Notes: generated by a model not told the origin, from the sequence alone. A DNA stretch of 64,000 bases from Blastocladiella emersonii ATCC 22665 (GCA_025594325.1 JANHCV010000011.1:558001-622000); one strand, 5' to 3'; positions 52,433-63,013 are shown, numbered from the stretch's first letter. Numbers and translations: made by a program.

Positions 52433-53701
52433 ATGGGAGGTCACGCTAGCCGCGAAGAGCAAGACGATGAGGAAGAATATTATCATGATGAGTCGTACCT
52501 CGAGTCTTGCAACAGCTCCTCGCCTGATTGCAGCCTCAAAGGTTGCGCATTTTTTGTTACTCTTGTGCTGATGCTGCTTCTGGGTATGATCGAATTGCAT
52601 TCTTGTTTCCCATTCACAGGGCTGATGACGAAGTCTATAGTTCCGTCAATCGTGGATGTGTGTGTTACCACGGTTTCGCTTTGCGGGAGCAAGATCTTTG
52701 CGCCTAATTGCAACCCGCACGAGTATCACGAGCTCGTCAAGACTACAGGTCGGGCGCGCTTTGTATGCAAGGAACCCGACGTCGACCCGCTTGTTGTCAT
52801 GGGCAAAGAGCTCCTCGAGGTTGTGCGCTGGGAATCGCACGATGCTTACGATTGGCTGGCCACGAACAAGCACCTTGCGCCGCAACTGGAAGCTACAGCA
52901 GCCGGCTTCAATATCTCCTTCGAGACCGAAGTCAAACAGGACTCGGTGCCGCTGAGCACGTTGCGGCGCTCGATCGCGCGTGCATGTCGCCGCACCGACG
53001 CGGCTTCGAGCTCCTCGTCGGACATGGTACCTTTCAGCCGCGTCGATGTCATTGCGACCTCCATCAAGTCTGCGGCTCGCACACTTCGCGTCTCTCACGT
53101 TTCGATTGCAGAGCATCAATCCAAACGCACCCATGCCAAGGCACAGAACACGTTGAACTCGCTGATTTCACTCAGCTATACTTTGAATTCCCTGTTTTCC
53201 TACATTATGCCGCAGTTCATTATTGACCGTGCTCGCGTCAAGCTTTGGCCTACTGTTTTCGAGGTGACTGATGCCCTGCGTGGCGAACTTGTGGAGCTTT
53301 TATCCCACGCGAGAAGCATTTCCTCCTCGAGGGATGCGGTTCAAGTAGCTCTTGATTCGATTGACGAGATTCTCGACGCACGCAAACGGCCACCCGTGGC
53401 TCGTGTTTCGCATCCTTCCGACATAACTAGCAAGATTAACGACATGCTCTGCATTCTCGCGCGGGCTGTGGTTCCTGCTTTCTCCTGGATCGAGCCCGAA
53501 TCGTTTGTTCCGATCTCAATGGCTCAACTTGAACAACTCGCTGCCGATCTTCGCGCCCATCGTACGCTGCTGCAACAGCGCTTTGACGACATGCTTAACC
53601 TTGTCAAGTACCTTGAAAAGGCGGAGAAAGAGATCGGCGAGCTCTCCGCAGTGTTTCTTGGCATGGAAGCCCAACGGCCCCAGCACTTTCGCCGGCTCTG
53701 A
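52433..53701 (+). CDS. Array B, middle gene: divergent single-pass protein with AT-richer codons
   Basis: Intronless, 422 aa. It starts MGGHASREEQDDEEEYYHDE, with a Gly at position 2 (possible N-myristoylation). One membrane helix (GCAFFVTLVLMLLLGMIELH) is followed by a Cys-containing stretch (VDVCVTTVSLCGSKIFAPNC) and about 330 mostly helical residues, ending in a LAADLRAHRTLLQQRFDDML helix. The layout (acidic tail, one helix, Cys pair, long helical domain) and position between B1 and B3 suggest a distant paralogue, but sequence identity by eye is weak. Codons are clearly less GC-rich than in every neighbour (for example GAATATTATCATGATGAG). That suggests relaxed selection, an older divergent copy, or a different origin. 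Confidence 0.6.
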   Translation: MGGHASREEQDDEEEYYHDESYLESCNSSSPDCSLKGCAFFVTLVLMLLLGMIELHSCFPFTGLMTKSIVPSIVDVCVTTVSLCGSKIFAPNCNPHEYHELVKTTGRARFVCKEPDVDPLVVMGKELLEVVRWESHDAYDWLATNKHLAPQLEATAAGFNISFETEVKQDSVPLSTLRRSIARACRRTDAASSSSSDMVPFSRVDVIATSIKSAARTLRVSHVSIAEHQSKRTHAKAQNTLNSLISLSYTLNSLFSYIMPQFIIDRARVKLWPTVFEVTDALRGELVELLSHARSISSSRDAVQVALDSIDEILDARKRPPVARVSHPSDITSKINDMLCILARAVVPAFSWIEPESFVPISMAQLEQLAADLRAHRTLLQQRFDDMLNLVKYLEKAEKEIGELSAVFLGMEAQRPQHFRRL

Positions 53702-54031
53702 TAGCTAGGTTAGTTGCAGACGCAATGGAATATATATTGAGTTTTCCGCGAACCTGTAAAGCTTAGTGTCCGAGGACGTCGCTGATTCTGAGGCTGGTCG
53801 TTCACGCGAAGGTCATTTCACGTGACGTCGTGTTTGAGGCGCCACGTTGTGATCGTGATACGTACGAGCCACGTATCACTGCGGTGCTGGTTGACTGACC
53901 AATTATCAAACTTTGTCCGCCACTTGTCCAGTTGAATCGCCCAGTCGAAGCGCCCCATAAATCTCGTTCAACCCTACCCTCACAAATCGCTCCCTCCCTC
54001 CCTCCCATATCATATCACATCACAAACTGCA
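53702..54031. other. Intergenic region between B2 and B3
   Basis: TATATATT at 53731-53738 (B2 3' end), a TCACGTGA palindrome at 53818-53825, and a CCCT-repeat leader (53991-54005) followed by CATATCATATCACATCACA just before the B3 start. Confidence 0.5.
53811..53826. promoter_or_regulatory. GGTCATTTCACGTGAC element upstream of B3
   Basis: Contains the perfect 8-bp palindrome TCACGTGA. It recurs with one change (CATGTG-type core) at 55848-55863 downstream of B3. It lies 206 bp before the B3 start. Confidence 0.45.
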
Positions 54032-55660
54032 ATGAAAATTCAAGATATCGGCCCCGTCGAAGATCTAGACTGGCGATTTCACGCTGACACTTGGTCAGGC
54101 ATGGACGACGGCGACCACTCTGATGCCAGCAGCGAAGGCGAGCCTGAGTTTGACACCTTAGCTGCGGCCGGTGCAACTCCCTTGATGCACCCAACGGTGC
54201 TCGAGGAGAGCCCTCAGCCTCCTAACGAGGATGGCGAGAAGCAGTGCAATCCCGACGACGACGTCGAAGGAGACGAAGGTCGGCAGCGGCCCGCCGCCAC
54301 AAACTCGACGCGGACCGGCGGCCGCAGCGGATCGATGTCGCTCTACAAGTATATTCTTCTGGGTACGCATCGCTTTGTCCCTGGCGCAACTGTTGTGGAC
54401 TCTAACGAGCGCCCTCTACTAGCTTTCCTTGCTGTGGTCGTATTGATTGCCGCCGCGCTCGGGCCGGATGTCTACGGCGAGGTGCAGGCGTGCTCCAAGT
54501 CGCGCGGCTACATCGAGTTCCATGGCCTGCCGCTGACTGTGTCTCCGTGGATGTCGTGCCGGTCGACGCTGGGCGACGTGAAACCGTTCCTATCCGTGGC
54601 GCAGTCGCTCGCCCACGCCCTCGTCAGCAAGCAGCCGCAGCTGCGCGTCGAGGAGCACGGCATTCTGCTCGACCAGGTCGGCGGCGACCTGCGCGGGCTG
54701 GTCGAGCTCGAGATGATCCGCGCCAACAAGGCCAAGGAGCGCTCAGCCGAATCGTGGTGGTCATTCTCCTCTGCGTCGTCGCCCGGCGCGTCCTCAAGTA
54801 CGGACGGTGTTCCCGCTACGGTTCCGGCGGCACGTTTTGCCGACATCGAGACCGTGTTCATGACGGACATCCACGAGGTGACGAACGGAATATCGGTCGC
54901 TTCCGAGAGCCTGCGCAAGGCCAACCGCGCGCTTGCGGGTCTCCAGGCCGCCATCGGTGGCACGCGTGGTCGCCTCGCCAACGATCTATCGTCGCTTGCC
55001 CAGCTTTTCCACGCGTCGACGGAGCAGCCCAGCACGCTGACGGCCCTCAGCGCGTCGGGCAAGCGGACAGCTGACCAGTACGGGCTCTTTGCGTCGAACG
55101 TCCACTGGAGCCTCGAAAAGGACGTGATCCGCCTTCGCGAGTTTGCGGCGCGTGCGCACGACCTCGTCGTCGAGTCCGACGAGCACGTCTCGACCTTAAC
55201 GCGCAAGGTCCGCAGCGTGCTCATGCGTCTCCAAAACGACCCGAATCTCGCAGCAATCAGAACGGGTGCTTCTGGTGCCGATGGCGAGCAGCTTTCGCTC
55301 ACGGAATTGATTTTCCAGCAGCTGTATGCGCTGCAGGACGGGCTTGTCACGATCACGACGTCGGCCGCGACGCGCGAGGATACGGCAGCCAAGGCCATGC
55401 ACCGCGGCCAAGTCCAGGGCCTCCTGACGGCCATTCAGCACCAGACGAGCGCGTCGCGCGAAACCTTGCGCACGCTTCGTGGCGAGCTCGATCAGTTTGA
55501 TGCCCAGCTCGCCGAGGCCAAGCAGATTGCTGGTGACGCCCGACGCCAGCGCACCATGGAGGGTGGTGTGATGGTAGTCCAGGACAAGCGACTTGCCCAC
55601 GTTTCGTTCTCGTCGCTCAAGGACGAGCTCGCGGCCACCATCAGTCATCTTCGTGGGTAG
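54032..55660 (+). CDS. Array B copy 3: single-pass membrane protein with long helical domain
   Basis: Exons 54032-54362 and 54423-55660 give 522 aa. The 60-nt intron (GTACGC, CTCTAACG branch, CTACTAG) lies inside the membrane helix, as in B1; splicing creates YKYILLAFLAVVVLIAAALG. It has an acidic N-terminal tail of about 100 residues. After the helix comes VYGEVQACSKSRGYIEFHGL then MSCRSTLGDVKP, matching B1's VKACSASRG and YACHTTLDTIKP. The 340-residue helical region ends QFDAQLAEAKQIAGDARRQR, matching B1. The shared phase-1 intron position in the same helix is strong evidence of common descent. The two Cys are probably disulphide-bonded if this side is luminal or extracellular. Function unknown. 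Confidence 0.75.
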   Translation: MKIQDIGPVEDLDWRFHADTWSGMDDGDHSDASSEGEPEFDTLAAAGATPLMHPTVLEESPQPPNEDGEKQCNPDDDVEGDEGRQRPAATNSTRTGGRSGSMSLYKYILLGTHRFVPGATVVDSNERPLLAFLAVVVLIAAALGPDVYGEVQACSKSRGYIEFHGLPLTVSPWMSCRSTLGDVKPFLSVAQSLAHALVSKQPQLRVEEHGILLDQVGGDLRGLVELEMIRANKAKERSAESWWSFSSASSPGASSSTDGVPATVPAARFADIETVFMTDIHEVTNGISVASESLRKANRALAGLQAAIGGTRGRLANDLSSLAQLFHASTEQPSTLTALSASGKRTADQYGLFASNVHWSLEKDVIRLREFAARAHDLVVESDEHVSTLTRKVRSVLMRLQNDPNLAAIRTGASGADGEQLSLTELIFQQLYALQDGLVTITTSAATREDTAAKAMHRGQVQGLLTAIQHQTSASRETLRTLRGELDQFDAQLAEAKQIAGDARRQRTMEGGVMVVQDKRLAHVSFSSLKDELAATISHLRG

Positions 55661-56162
55661 GGTCAAGGGTTCGATGCGACCTCAAGCCGTCCTCACTTTT
55701 TCGCTCCCGCTCGTGGGGACGTCGCCCTTGATGATTTGTTCCTGCTCTAGTGCACAAATGTAACTTGATTCTAAAATTTCTTGTTTGAAACCATTCGAAC
55801 CTCTCTGGCACTTGTGAGAGCTTTGCGGACTGAACAACCGCGCGACGGTCATTTCACATGACCAGGCTGATCGATCATGATCTTCGCTCGTCCAGCTCAC
55901 ACGCTTGCCCGCGAGCACTTCCCGAGTGCCCGGTGTGCCGCGCAAGCTAGCTTCCAGTCAGCGTGGGGTGTCCACGTCCGATGTGCTGAAAGCTCTGTAC
56001 CGTACGCTGGTCGCGTTGCGCAAGGAAGAGTCCACGGCAGACGATGGCGCGGCTCCGCGGCAAGGTTTAACTAACAAGTCGCCAAGCCGATGCTCATTCG
56101 TAACTGTACATGATATATTTCTCCTTGACACCCCTCAAAACTCAGCTCAAAGCTCACCCCCA
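55661..56162 (+). other. Region downstream of B3 with a promoter-like element and possible relic of a further copy
   Basis: At 55848-55864 lies GGTCATTTCACATGACC, 15 of 16 bases like the element before B3. About 110 bp on, the frame at about 55947-56066 reads KLASSQRGVSTSDVLKALYR then TLVALRKEESTADDG. Its tail loosely resembles the B1 end (SSLATFGTTTLDIEEEIHEV). No start codon, membrane helix or full domain is present. Possibly a deleted fourth array-B gene. Confidence 0.35.
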
Positions 56163-58730
56163 TCACTCCCGCTCCTCGATCGCGAACCCGAGCTGCTCGA
56201 TCGCGTACTTGGCCGCGTTCCGCTTGGCCTGCTTCTTGCTGGACGCGCCCGTGATGTCGGGGTTGTTGAACGACTGGTGCGTGAGCTCGACGGCGAAGGC
56301 GAACCGCGGGACGGTTGGCAGCGTGAGCGACTCGACGTACTTGGCGGGCAGGTGGCCGGCCTGCGCGAGCCGCATGTTGAGAGCCGAGACGTAGTCGCCC
56401 TTGACCACGACGATGGTCCTGTTGCTGGCGGGCGGCGCGGAGCCGGATCCGGGTCTGGGTGCACTGGCCGGCGGCGCGACGGATGCAGCAGCCGCGCCGG
56501 CGGCGGGAGCAGATGCCGCGGCACCGGGACCGTACGGCTGCTGCTGCATGGCCTGCTCCTGCTGTTGCTGCTGGCGGAGCTGGAGCTTAGCGAGGATCGA
56601 CATGGAACCGGTCGCGGGCGCGCTCGGTGCGGGCGCGGGTGGAAGGACGGGTGCGCCATAGTTGCCCGAGTAGTCGGCCGCGACGCGCGCGGGTGTCGGC
56701 GGGGCGGAGGCTTGCGGTACCACGGCGGGGGCAAAAAGATGTGGCATTGCGACAGCGGGCGCGGGTGCGGGCGGAGCGGTGCCGTTGGTCGGCGCAGGGC
56801 CGAACGGGTCATCCACAGGCGCGCCGGACCCGTTGGCGGGCGAGAACCCGGCGGCAGCGGCTCCGTTCCCGTTCCCGTTGAGCGGGGCGATATGCGAGGT
56901 CGCGACCGAAATGGACGACCCGCGGCGGAGCGCGCCGATGCTGGAGCTGTCATTGTCGCTGCTCCCGCTGCCGCCGAACACAGACCCGTTGCCGCCAAAG
57001 ACCGAGTCGAACTCGCTCGCGGCGGGCATGGGCGGCTCGCCCGTGAGGTGGACGACGTCGCGCGGGTCGCGGGCGAGGTGCATGGTGCGGAACAGCTGCG
57101 GCGAGGGGCGAACGAGGCCGAGCTCGAGCATGGCGACGCGCGCGACCTCCTCGCGGGCGGTGCTCTTGCGCACGTACGCGGCGGGCGAGTGGAACTCAAT
57201 GGGATCGGCGTCGGGCGCAGGCACGAGCTTCATCGAGGCGCGGAACATGACGTTGTTGGCGGCGTTGGTGACGTCGACCGAGTGCTCGCGGAACTCGGGC
57301 ATGGGCAGAGCGCGCTTGGAGCAGTACTCGGTCAGGAACGAGATGGGGTTGATGTCGGCGGCGAGGACGACCGGGTGCTTGTCGACAATGCACTTGAGCT
57401 TGCCCTCGACCACGTCGACGGTCGGGAGCGCCGGCAGCTGCATGGACGCGCCGGGGAGGTCGGCGGGGCGGATGGGCGGGAGCGTCGTGTAGCGCAGGCG
57501 CGGGTAGTCGCGCGCGACCTCGAGCAGGCGCCCGAAGCACTCGGCGTCCTTGCGGTAGGCGATGCCGTACTCGGGGTGCACGGGCAGCGGAGCGTCGCGC
57601 GGCGGGGAGGAGCCGGCGTCCAGCATGCCCGTGACGAGCGAGTTCGAAGCGGTGAAGGCGATCTGCACGGGGACGAGGGCGCGCATGCTGACGAGGTAGA
57701 GGACAATGAGGCCGAGCGGGACCTTGAAGGCGTCGGGCTTGAGGCGGAGCTGGTGGGCGAGGGAGCGCGTGTACAGGACCTCGTCCTCAGGGATGTAGGA
57801 GAGGACGTGGATGTTCGCTAGACGATGGATCAATGGGGGTTAGCGCGCGAAACTTACGCGACGATGGCTCCCTCGCGTACCGTGGAAGGTGTCCTGGAGG
57901 ACCTTGCGGTCGGCCTCGGACATGGCCTCGGTCATGGCGTACAGCACGTCGTCGTACTCTTCGTAGCAGCGGTAGGTGAAGCGGCCCGAGGCGAGGTAGT
58001 CCTTGAGCGCGTAGCGCAGCTGGACGCCGATGAAGATGAGCTCGACGTCAGCCGCGACGCGCTTGATAACGGCGCGAATGTACTGCTCCATGTTCGTGTA
58101 CTCGTTCTGTTCATCGGTGTTTGGGAGAAGCGTCAGTGGCTGGTCAATGATCCGCCGCGGGAGAGGGTGAATGCGCACCAGGTCGCGCACGACGAACAGG
58201 CGCTGCGGCGAGTGCGGATCGACCTCGGCGGGGGTGCGCGCGAGGCACGGCGACGGGAACACGCGCTGGCCGTAGTCGACGGTGATGTCGGCGGTGAGGT
58301 TCCGCTCGTCAAAGACGACGAGGCACGTGTCCTCGGGCACGACGCCGGCCTTGAAGTGGTAGAGCCCGTCGACCTGGTGGGCCTGGCGGATGAAGACGAC
58401 GCGGCGCAGCGGCCACGCCTTGGCGGGCGGCAGCTGGGCGGGGAACTTTGGGCTGGGCGGGCGGACCAGAGTCGCGGGCGGTTGCGGCGTAGCGGATGCA
58501 ACGGACTGGGACGCGCGCTTGGCGGCGGCCGCGTCATAGGCGTGCGCCCTCGGTCGCAGCTCGGGCGTCGGCGCGGACCAGTCGACGGCCATGCCGCCGT
58601 ACGCATAGCCAGTGGAGGAGCCACCGGGACCGGCGCGCACGGGCGTGACGGCGCTCGACGCGGCGGCGACCGAGGCGGTCAGCTCGATGTCGTCGAAGAT
58701 GCGCGACAGCGCGTCGGCGCCAGCATTCAT
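56163..58730 (-). CDS. Double-stranded RNA-binding (DRBM) protein with novel N-terminal domain
   Basis: Exons 58730-57881 and 57817-56163 give 834 aa; the 63-nt intron is GTACGC, GCTAAC branch, TCTAG. I chose the ATG at 58730 (MNAGADALSRIFDDIELTAS) because a pyrimidine tract lies just upstream; an in-frame ATG at 58820 would add 30 residues. Residues about 120-480 look structured but unfamiliar: VVFIRQAHQVDGLYHFKAG, VYGQR-type strands, MEQYIRAVIKRVAADVELIF, and the junction text QDTFHANIHVLSYIPEDEVL. A Gly/Ala/Pro/Gln-rich linker follows. The last 80 residues are a dsRNA-binding motif: DYVSALNMRLAQAG, FAFAVELTHQSFN, and the helix-2 signature SSKKQAKRNAAKYAIEQLGF with the conserved KKxAK. It binds structured RNA; no nuclease or deaminase motif is visible. 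Confidence 0.7.
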
Positions 58731-58824
58731 GGCTTGGTGGTTCGCGGTGATGGATGCAAGGCGGGGAGAGGGAGAGAGAGCGGGTACGAAGTCGGCGGGT
58801 CCGTGTCCAAGGCCGGCCATCGGC

Positions 58825-58831
58825 TCACGTG
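58825..58831. promoter_or_regulatory. TCACGTG E-box between dsRBD gene and NRDE2
   Basis: CACGTG core in the short (173 bp) divergent promoter between the start codons at 58730 and 58904. Confidence 0.35.
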
Positions 58832-58903
58832 CGGCTGCAGCTCGCGCGACGCCGCGGATATGAATCTTCGCATGGAATCGATCGCACTGTAACCTGCTGC
58901 AAC

Positions 58904-61900
58904 ATGGCCAGCTTCCCGACCTTCAGCTTTGCCGCGGCCGGGGCTCCGAAGCCGTCGCCGGCCGGCGGCGCGCCGCTCGCCCAGTACCTCTCGTCCGACT
59001 CGGAGGGCGAGGCGCGCGGCCGTGGATCATCCTCGTCTTCTCGGCGGCAGCTCGCCATCAAGGACTCGGAGAGACCGTCGCGCAAGGAGAAGAAGCACAA
59101 GAAGAGCCACAAACACGACAAGGACCGCCCGTCGTCGCGGCGGGACCGGTCCAGGTCGCGATCACGGTCAAAGGACCGCTCCCGGCGCCGTGCTGACCGG
59201 AGTCCCGACGCCCGTGAGTCGAAGAGAAGGAGGAAAGAGGACCGCGATCATCGAGAGCATCGCGTCGCCCGCGTTGACGCACGGAATGGCGGCAGCAGCG
59301 CCCACCACTCATCACCATCCTCGCTCGCCCGCCACGACGCTGCTTCCTCGCGACGAGACCATGATGAGCGCGAACGGGCCAAGGTACTCGATTCCGTCAC
59401 GCCGAACACTTCCACTTCCCTGCTCACACCCGTTCTTCGCGCCTCTAGGAGCACGCGTTCCTCGCCGAGTGCGCCAAGCTCTTCTCCATTGACCGCCACC
59501 GCGATCTCGCCAACCTCTGCGCCACTGGACTCAGCCCCTACCAGACGCCGCGATATCGCCGCAGTACACGTACGCTCACGCCGTCAACCTGGCTCACACG
59601 TAGCCGAAACTCACCATCCGTCTGCATCGTTTAGGTCGTGTACTGGGTCTCCCGGGAACCGTGTTTGTCGAAAACTGGGACGGCAAGCCCACCAGCAAGG
59701 GCTTGTCGCTCATCGTGCCCGGGCTTAGGCCAGCCACGAAGGACCCGCCGCTGCGCTTCTTCGCCAAGGGCGTCCTGCCCAAGGAAACCACGCTGCTGCG
59801 ACCCGTGACGGCTGCCGAGGCCGCCTCGGGCCAGCGCGCGCTCAAGAGCGACTTTATCGCCTTCCGCGCATCTGACTCGGAGCCCGAGTCCGACGACAAC
59901 GGCGACCCCGCCGATCCCGCCCGGGACCGCCTCGCCGTCGAGCTCGACGCGCACCGCGAGCGCGTCAAGGAGTTCAACCAGCGCCTGCACCACGACCCGC
60001 ACAACGTGGCCCTGTGGCGCGAGTTCATCGACTTCCAGCGCACCGAGTACCGCCAACCCGCGCAGCTCGCCGACCGCCAGCTCGCCCTGTACGAGCGCGC
60101 GCTCGACGCCAACCCGGACGCGCCCGACCTGCGCCGCGCTTACCTGCAGTGCGGCGCGCGCGTGTGGCCGTCCGACCGTGTTTCCGACGAGTATCGAAAC
60201 GCCGTGCTCCGGTTCCCGCACCACGCGCCGCTCGTCCTCGACGCGCTCGCGCAGGGCCAGGGACAGCGCACCGTGTCCGACTCGCTCGCCGCGTACGCCC
60301 GCGTGATCGACGCGCTCACGCCCGTCACGGTCGCGCCCGACGGCCCGCCGACCGACGAGGCGGTGCAGGCCGACACGGTCCGCGTCCAGGTGTGGCTGCG
60401 CACGGTACGGCTCCTTCTCGAGGCCGGGTTCACGGAGCGCGCCGTGGCGCTCGTCCAGGCGCAGGCCGAGGCCACCTACTTTGCGCCCAACTCGGCACCC
60501 GCGCGGTGGGACCGTCTGCTCGACCAGCTCGCCGATTTCTGGGACGCGGAGCTGCCGCGCGTCGGCGACCCGGGCGCCAAGGGCTGGGCCCGCGCCGAGT
60601 GGCAACAGGCGCCGCTCGTCGTGACCGAGATCCCGCTGCCGCCGAATTCTTCTCACGAGATGTCGGACCCGCTCGTGCAGTGGCTCGCCGACGAAGCCGA
60701 TCAGGCGTCGCGCGACGGTGTCCCGCTCCGGTCCACGGACCCGGTCTTCGACCTCGACGGCGTGGTCCTGTTCGGCGACGTGGCGCCGTACCTCATCAAC
60801 GTCCAGACGGCCGCGGGCCGGCGGCTGCTGCTCATTGCGATCCTCAACACGCTCGGGTGCGACGTTGCGGAACTGCCGTTTGCCGCCGACGACCCGATGC
60901 TGGCTGTGCGGGAACGCGCGGCGGCCGACCTCGAGCTCATGTTCGACGGGACCCGGCCCAACGTCGCCGGGGCCGTTGTCCATCTCGATGATGATGAGGA
61001 GGATGCGGCGGACGACGTGCGCGGGTTCTGCACCGTCGACGAGCTGCGGTGGTCGTCGTGGACGCTTCCCGTGCACCGACGCAATGCGGGGCCGCAGGTG
61101 GTCTCGTTCACGGACCGCATATTGTCCGAGCTGGTGCCCGTCGATCCCGCGGCCGTGGTCCCCGCGCTGCTCGCGTTCCGCCGGGCTCATGCGGTTGACG
61201 GGCCGGTTCCCGCCGGCCACGCACACGCCCGCACGCTGTTCGGCTCAACCTCAACTGACGACCTCGTGCACACGGCCAACGAGCACGGATCGGCGACCCC
61301 GCTGCTCGCTGTCGCCGCCATCGAATCACTCTGGCTCGCGGGCGACATCGACCGCGCGCTCGACCTGTACCGCCACGTCGCCTCGGCCGGCGAGCCGCTC
61401 GAGTCCCGCGCCGCCGCTGTCGCGCACGTTCAGCTCCCCGCACACCCGACGCGCCTCGACCTTGCCACGGCGCTCGCCCCGCTGACGCTGCTCGCGCTGC
61501 ACCGCGTCCTGACCGGGCGCGCGGCCACGGCGAGTCCCGAGTGGCTCCTCGCGGCGGGCGGCGGACTCGCCGCGTCGCACCTGCTCGGGCGCGCGGCGCT
61601 CCTCGACCTCGCGCGGATCCATGCGCTGCACCTCTTCGTAACCCCGGCGCGCCGGCTCCTGGACCTGCGCGCGGCCGCGTCCGCCGCCGTCGCCGCGGCC
61701 CCGGGCAGCCAGCGCGCGTGGCGGCTCCTCGCGCACGCCGAGCACCGCACGCGGATGCACGGGCGGTTCGACGCGGCGAGGCGGCAGCTCGGCGATAGTA
61801 GTCTCGCGGCGGCGTGGACGGCGGTCGAGTTCGAGCTCGCGCGCGGGCGCACACACGGCGGCGGCGGCGGCGGCGGGTACTCGGTCGGCCGGCTCCGCGC

Positions 61901-62345
61901 GCTGCTTGGGCAGGCGACGGGCGCGGGCGCCTCGGCTGCGGTCGCGTGGTGGCAGGTATGGCTGCGGGTCGAGTGTGCGGCGCTCGCGGCGACGCCCCCG
62001 AAACAGAAGCGTGCGGTCGCGGCGGCGGCGAACCGGGTGCGCACCGTGGCGCTGCGCGCGGTCGCGGCGTGCCCGTGGGCGCGCGCCGTGTACGTCGCGG
62101 CGGTCAAGGCGGCGGTTGAGGTGGCGTGCCCCGTGATCCCGGTGCACGAGGCGGTCGCGCTGGTCACGGCCATGGGCGAGCGCGGGGTGCGGGTGCGCGC
62201 GGCCGTGGATCTCGGCGACGACGAGGAGGAGGCGGCGGCGGAGGCGGTCGGCGGGCTCGTGCCAGGCGCGCTCGTGCCGCGGTACAAGACGGTAGCGGCG
62301 GACGAGCTCGAAGCCGAGGTGGACGCGGTCATGGCCGAGCTTTGA
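58904..62345 (+). CDS. NRDE2: NRDE-2 family protein (nuclear exosome/splicing regulator)
   Basis: Exons 58904-59383, 59449-59563 and 59635-62345 give 1101 aa. 5' sites are GTACTC and GTACAC; 3' sites TAG. The N-terminus MASFPTFSFAAAG leads to an SR/RS- and KKHKK-rich region (SRKEKKHKKSHKHDKDRPSS). After the introns comes the NRDE2 entry block (LGLPGTVFVENWDGKPTSKG), then EFNQRLHHDPHNVALWREFI and DFQRTEYRQPAQLADRQLAL, a HAT/TPR-like helical array that fills the protein. Human NRDE2 (1164 aa) and fission yeast Nrl1 bind Mtr4, restrain exosome recruitment and support splicing of weak introns. Size and layout fit. The C-terminal third is unusually Ala/Gly/Arg-rich, including a GGGGGG run at about 61858-61877. 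Confidence 0.85.
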
Positions 62346-62494
62346 AAGACGGTGTGGGTGAGCAACGAATGAGTTTGGCAAGTGTATTATTGAGCACAGC
62401 GGATCACATCGTCTAGGAGGAGAGGGAGGGAGATAGACACGACATGAGCGAGAGGAGGAGGCAGGTATCCGCGACACGACACGGTACGCCACGA

Positions 62495-63013
62495 CTACTG
62501 GTGGCCGGCGGGCCGCTGGTCGACCGAGGGCGAGGTGCCTTGCTTGCCCTCGACGAAGCGGCAGAAGTGCGGGAAGGACGAGAGGCGCATGAGCTCAAGC
62601 GTCTTGGCCTCGGCGGGGGCGAAGACGGCGGGGTCCGTGACGCCCTTCTGCTGCACGTCCTCGAGCAGCTTCTTGCGGATCACGTTGGGGCAGTTGACCT
62701 CCTTGGGGGCGCCGGGGATGACGAAGGTCTGGATGATCTGCAGAATGGCGTTCTTGGCGTCGGCCGAGTCGGGCGCGTAGGCGGCGGTGCGGTACGACTT
62801 GACGGCGTCGAGGAACTCGAGGTTCTCCTCCGAGTGCTCGCGCGTGCGCAGGAACTCCTCGAAGGCGGCCAGCGTGTAGGGCGGCTCGAGCTCGTTGGCG
62901 AGCAGCGCCAGGAAGTTGCGCGCCTTGTCGCCCGACAGCTTGGACGACAGGGTCGGCGTCGACGACGACGACGTGGCGGCGGGCGCGGCGGCAGCGGGGG
63001 CGGGGGTGGCCAT
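62495..63013 (-). CDS. Small stand-alone RGS-domain protein
   Basis: Single exon, 172 aa. After a 25-residue Ala/Ser leader (MATPAPAAAAPAATSSSS), the RGS fold spans about 30-160: YTLAAFEEFLRTREHSEENL, EFLDAVKSYRTAA, then FVIPGAPKEVNCPNVIRKKL, LEDVQQKGVTDPAVFAPAEA and MRLSSFPHFCRFVEG. RGS proteins speed GTP hydrolysis by G-alpha subunits and so switch off receptor signalling. Fungal Sst2/FlbA carry DEP domains as well; this one has only RGS, like fungal Rgs2-type proteins. No membrane segment. Alternatives are few, because the EENLEF and SFPHF motifs are diagnostic. Confidence 0.85.
   Translation of the reverse strand: MATPAPAAAAPAATSSSSTPTLSSKLSGDKARNFLALLANELEPPYTLAAFEEFLRTREHSEENLEFLDAVKSYRTAAYAPDSADAKNAILQIIQTFVIPGAPKEVNCPNVIRKKLLEDVQQKGVTDPAVFAPAEAKTLELMRLSSFPHFCRFVEGKQGTSPSVDQRPAGHQ

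Noticed and set aside
52586-52620. GTATGA...CACAG as an intron in B2, by analogy to B1 and B3
   Set aside because: Only about 36 nt long, below every other intron here, and the unspliced frame already gives a full membrane helix.
55905-57821. Long open frame antisense to the dsRBD gene
   Set aside because: Gly/Arg/Glu mirror sequence with no motif; only its first about 40 residues, outside the dsRBD gene, were kept as a possible array-B relic.
57843-57855. GTAAGT on the minus strand as 5' splice site of the dsRBD gene
   Set aside because: It is the textbook consensus, but gives an intron of about 40 nt and the wrong phase for exon 2. GTACGC 25 nt earlier restores the frame and fits the other introns.
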